Positions 5,421 through 6,644 of a DNA stretch of 6,644 bases are shown here, one piece after another (the stretch's first letter is position 1; each line of letters starts with the position of its first letter). The notes beneath the pieces were generated by a model. It was not told the DNA's origin, did no database searches, and saw only the letters and a program-made list of their open reading frames with translations. Source of the DNA: Bacillota bacterium (GTDB lineage Bacteria > Bacillota > Clostridia > Oscillospirales > Ruminococcaceae); NCBI GenBank assembly GCA_023456995.1, contig JAEWNU010000204.1:1-6644 (forward strand). The letters are read 5' to 3'. The position numbers and the translations under genes were made by a program.

Positions 5421-6644
5421 ATGGCGCCGCTTTCTCCAATGATGCAGCAGTACTTTGAGATCAAAGAACAGCACAAGGATCATATTCTGTTTTTTCGATT
5501 GGGCGACTTTTATGAAATGTTTTATGAGGATGCCCAAGTTGCTTCACGCGAGCTGGAGCTGGTGCTGACCGGCAGAGATTGCGGGCAGACAGATCGTGCA
5601 CCGATGTGCGGCGTGCCTTATCACAGCTGTGAGGCCTATATCGCAAGGTTGATCAAAAAAGGTTATAAAGTTGCGATTTGTGAACAGGTCGAAGATCCCA
5701 AAGAGGCAAAAGGTGTTGTTAAACGCGAGGTAATTCGCGTTGTAACGCCTGGAACCCTGATTGAAGCAAATATGCTTGATGAGGGGGCTAATAACTATAT
5801 TGCGTCGGTGTATGCAGGTGAAAGTGCATTTGGCCTTGCATTCGCTGATATTTCCACAGGGCAGGTGTTTGTTACGCACCTGCCCTCAGGAGATTTAGCG
5901 ACCTTAAAGAATGAGCTGGCAAGGTTTTCGCCCAGCGAAGTTGTTTTTAACGACAAGTTTTTGAACTTTACAGAGATGGGCGCGTTTTTAAAAGAGCGCT
6001 TGTGCTGCTGCGCCGATGTGATTTCGCAGGAGGCCTACACGGGTAGTGCGCCCAACGCGTTAATTGCAGCTCAATTTGGTGCAGCCGCCTGCGCACCGGA
6101 TGGCGCGGCTTCCGAGTTTGAAACGGCTTGCGCTTTAGGCGGGCTACTTCATTATCTTCACGACACTCAAAAGACGGGTGTAGAGCGCCTGATTGCGCTG
6201 GAGCGCTACAACGAAACCCGCTATATGGTGTTGGATGCCACTGCCCGAAGAAATTTGGAATTGACCCAGACCATGCGCAGCGGTGAGAAACGCGGCAGCT
6301 TGCTTTGGGTGATTGATAAGACCCAAACCGCGATGGGTAAGCGCCTGCTGCGTCGCTATCTTGAGCAGCCGCTTTGTCATCCAGTGATGATTGAAAAGCG
6401 TTTAAACGTTGTCGCAGAGCTAAAGGACGATACGATGCTGCGGCTGGATTTAACGGAACAGCTCAGCGGTATTTACGATATGGAACGCCTGCTTACCCGC
6501 ATAGTGTGCGGAGCGACAAATCCCAGGGAACTGTGCAGCTTTGCTGCTGCATTGCGGCAACTGCCTAAAGTGATAGCGCTTCTAGGCAATTGCCAGTCAC
6601 GCTATTTGCGTCAGATTGTGTCGGCTATAGACCCGATGCAGGAT
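5421..6644 (+). CDS. mutS: DNA mismatch repair protein MutS (N-terminal part, cut by right edge)
   Basis: MutS is the mismatch-sensing ATPase of post-replicative repair, acting on DNA as a dimer and recruiting MutL. The frame is open from ATG 5421 to the window end, giving 408 residues of an expected 850-900. The N-terminus (MAPLSPMMQQYFEIK) is typical, and the mismatch-wedge Phe-x-Glu motif is present as F30-Y31-E32 in FFRLGDFYEMF. Further typical MutS blocks are APMCGVPYHS, GYKVAICEQVEDP, and VTPGT. The mismatch-binding domain spans about 1-115, the connector about 120-240, and the core/lever region begins near 255, including LDATARRNLELTQTMR and GSLLWVIDKTQTAMGKRLLRRYLEQPL. The clamp and Walker ATPase lie beyond the edge. 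MutS1 is preferred over MutS2 because MutS2 lacks this wedge domain. Two other in-frame start codons lie 6 and 9 bases upstream. No frameshift or stop is seen in the visible part. Confidence 0.97.
   Translation, partial: MAPLSPMMQQYFEIKEQHKDHILFFRLGDFYEMFYEDAQVASRELELVLTGRDCGQTDRAPMCGVPYHSCEAYIARLIKKGYKVAICEQVEDPKEAKGVVKREVIRVVTPGTLIEANMLDEGANNYIASVYAGESAFGLAFADISTGQVFVTHLPSGDLATLKNELARFSPSEVVFNDKFLNFTEMGAFLKERLCCCADVISQEAYTGSAPNALIAAQFGAAACAPDGAASEFETACALGGLLHYLHDTQKTGVERLIALERYNETRYMVLDATARRNLELTQTMRSGEKRGSLLWVIDKTQTAMGKRLLRRYLEQPLCHPVMIEKRLNVVAELKDDTMLRLDLTEQLSGIYDMERLLTRIVCGATNPRELCSFAAALRQLPKVIALLGNCQSRYLRQIVSAIDPMQD

Noticed and set aside
5544..5879. Minus-strand open frame of 111 codons inside mutS
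   Set aside because: It lies wholly opposite conserved MutS coding sequence, has no ribosome site that stands out, and its protein looks like nothing known. Similar minus-strand frames inside uvrA and miaB were rejected for the same reason.

Overview
The window looks like chromosomal DNA from a Gram-positive Firmicute, probably class Clostridia. The reasons are strong Shine-Dalgarno sites, a TTG and a GTG start, moderate GC content, and the order miaB - YlbF/YmcA-family gene - mutS, which matches the Bacillus subtilis ymcB-ymcA-(cotE)-mutS neighbourhood. Genus and species cannot be read from the sequence. All convincing genes are on the + strand.

Layout: (1) 1-306 is the 3' end of an unrecognised gene cut by the left edge. 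(2) 340-3159 is a complete uvrA, starting at TTG 33 bases after that gene and probably in the same transcript. (3) 3160-3357 is a 198-base gap with a weak candidate terminator, a pair of imperfect direct repeats and a good extended -10 promoter for the next gene. (4) 3358-4767 is miaB, read from GTG rather than from an in-frame upstream TTG. (5) 4768-4867 is a 100-base gap holding an imperfect hairpin whose 3' arm contains a perfect DnaA-box 9-mer. (6) 4868-5278 encodes a small helical YlbF/YmcA-family protein with a Cys-rich tail. (7) 5279-5420 is a 142-base gap with three stem-loops in a row and a perfect 10-base tandem repeat next to the ribosome binding site. (8) 5421 to the right edge is the first 408 codons of mutS.

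Two themes run through the genes. UvrA (nucleotide excision repair) and MutS (mismatch repair) are genome-maintenance proteins. MiaB (tRNA A37 methylthiolation) and the YlbF/YmcA-like protein are linked to iron-sulfur clusters and RNA. This is a conserved housekeeping region; I found no mobile element, CRISPR array, tRNA, rRNA or clearly new system. The points most worth a second look are the Cys-rich YlbF/YmcA-like protein between two Fe-S/RNA and DNA-repair genes, and the structured leaders ahead of it and of mutS.
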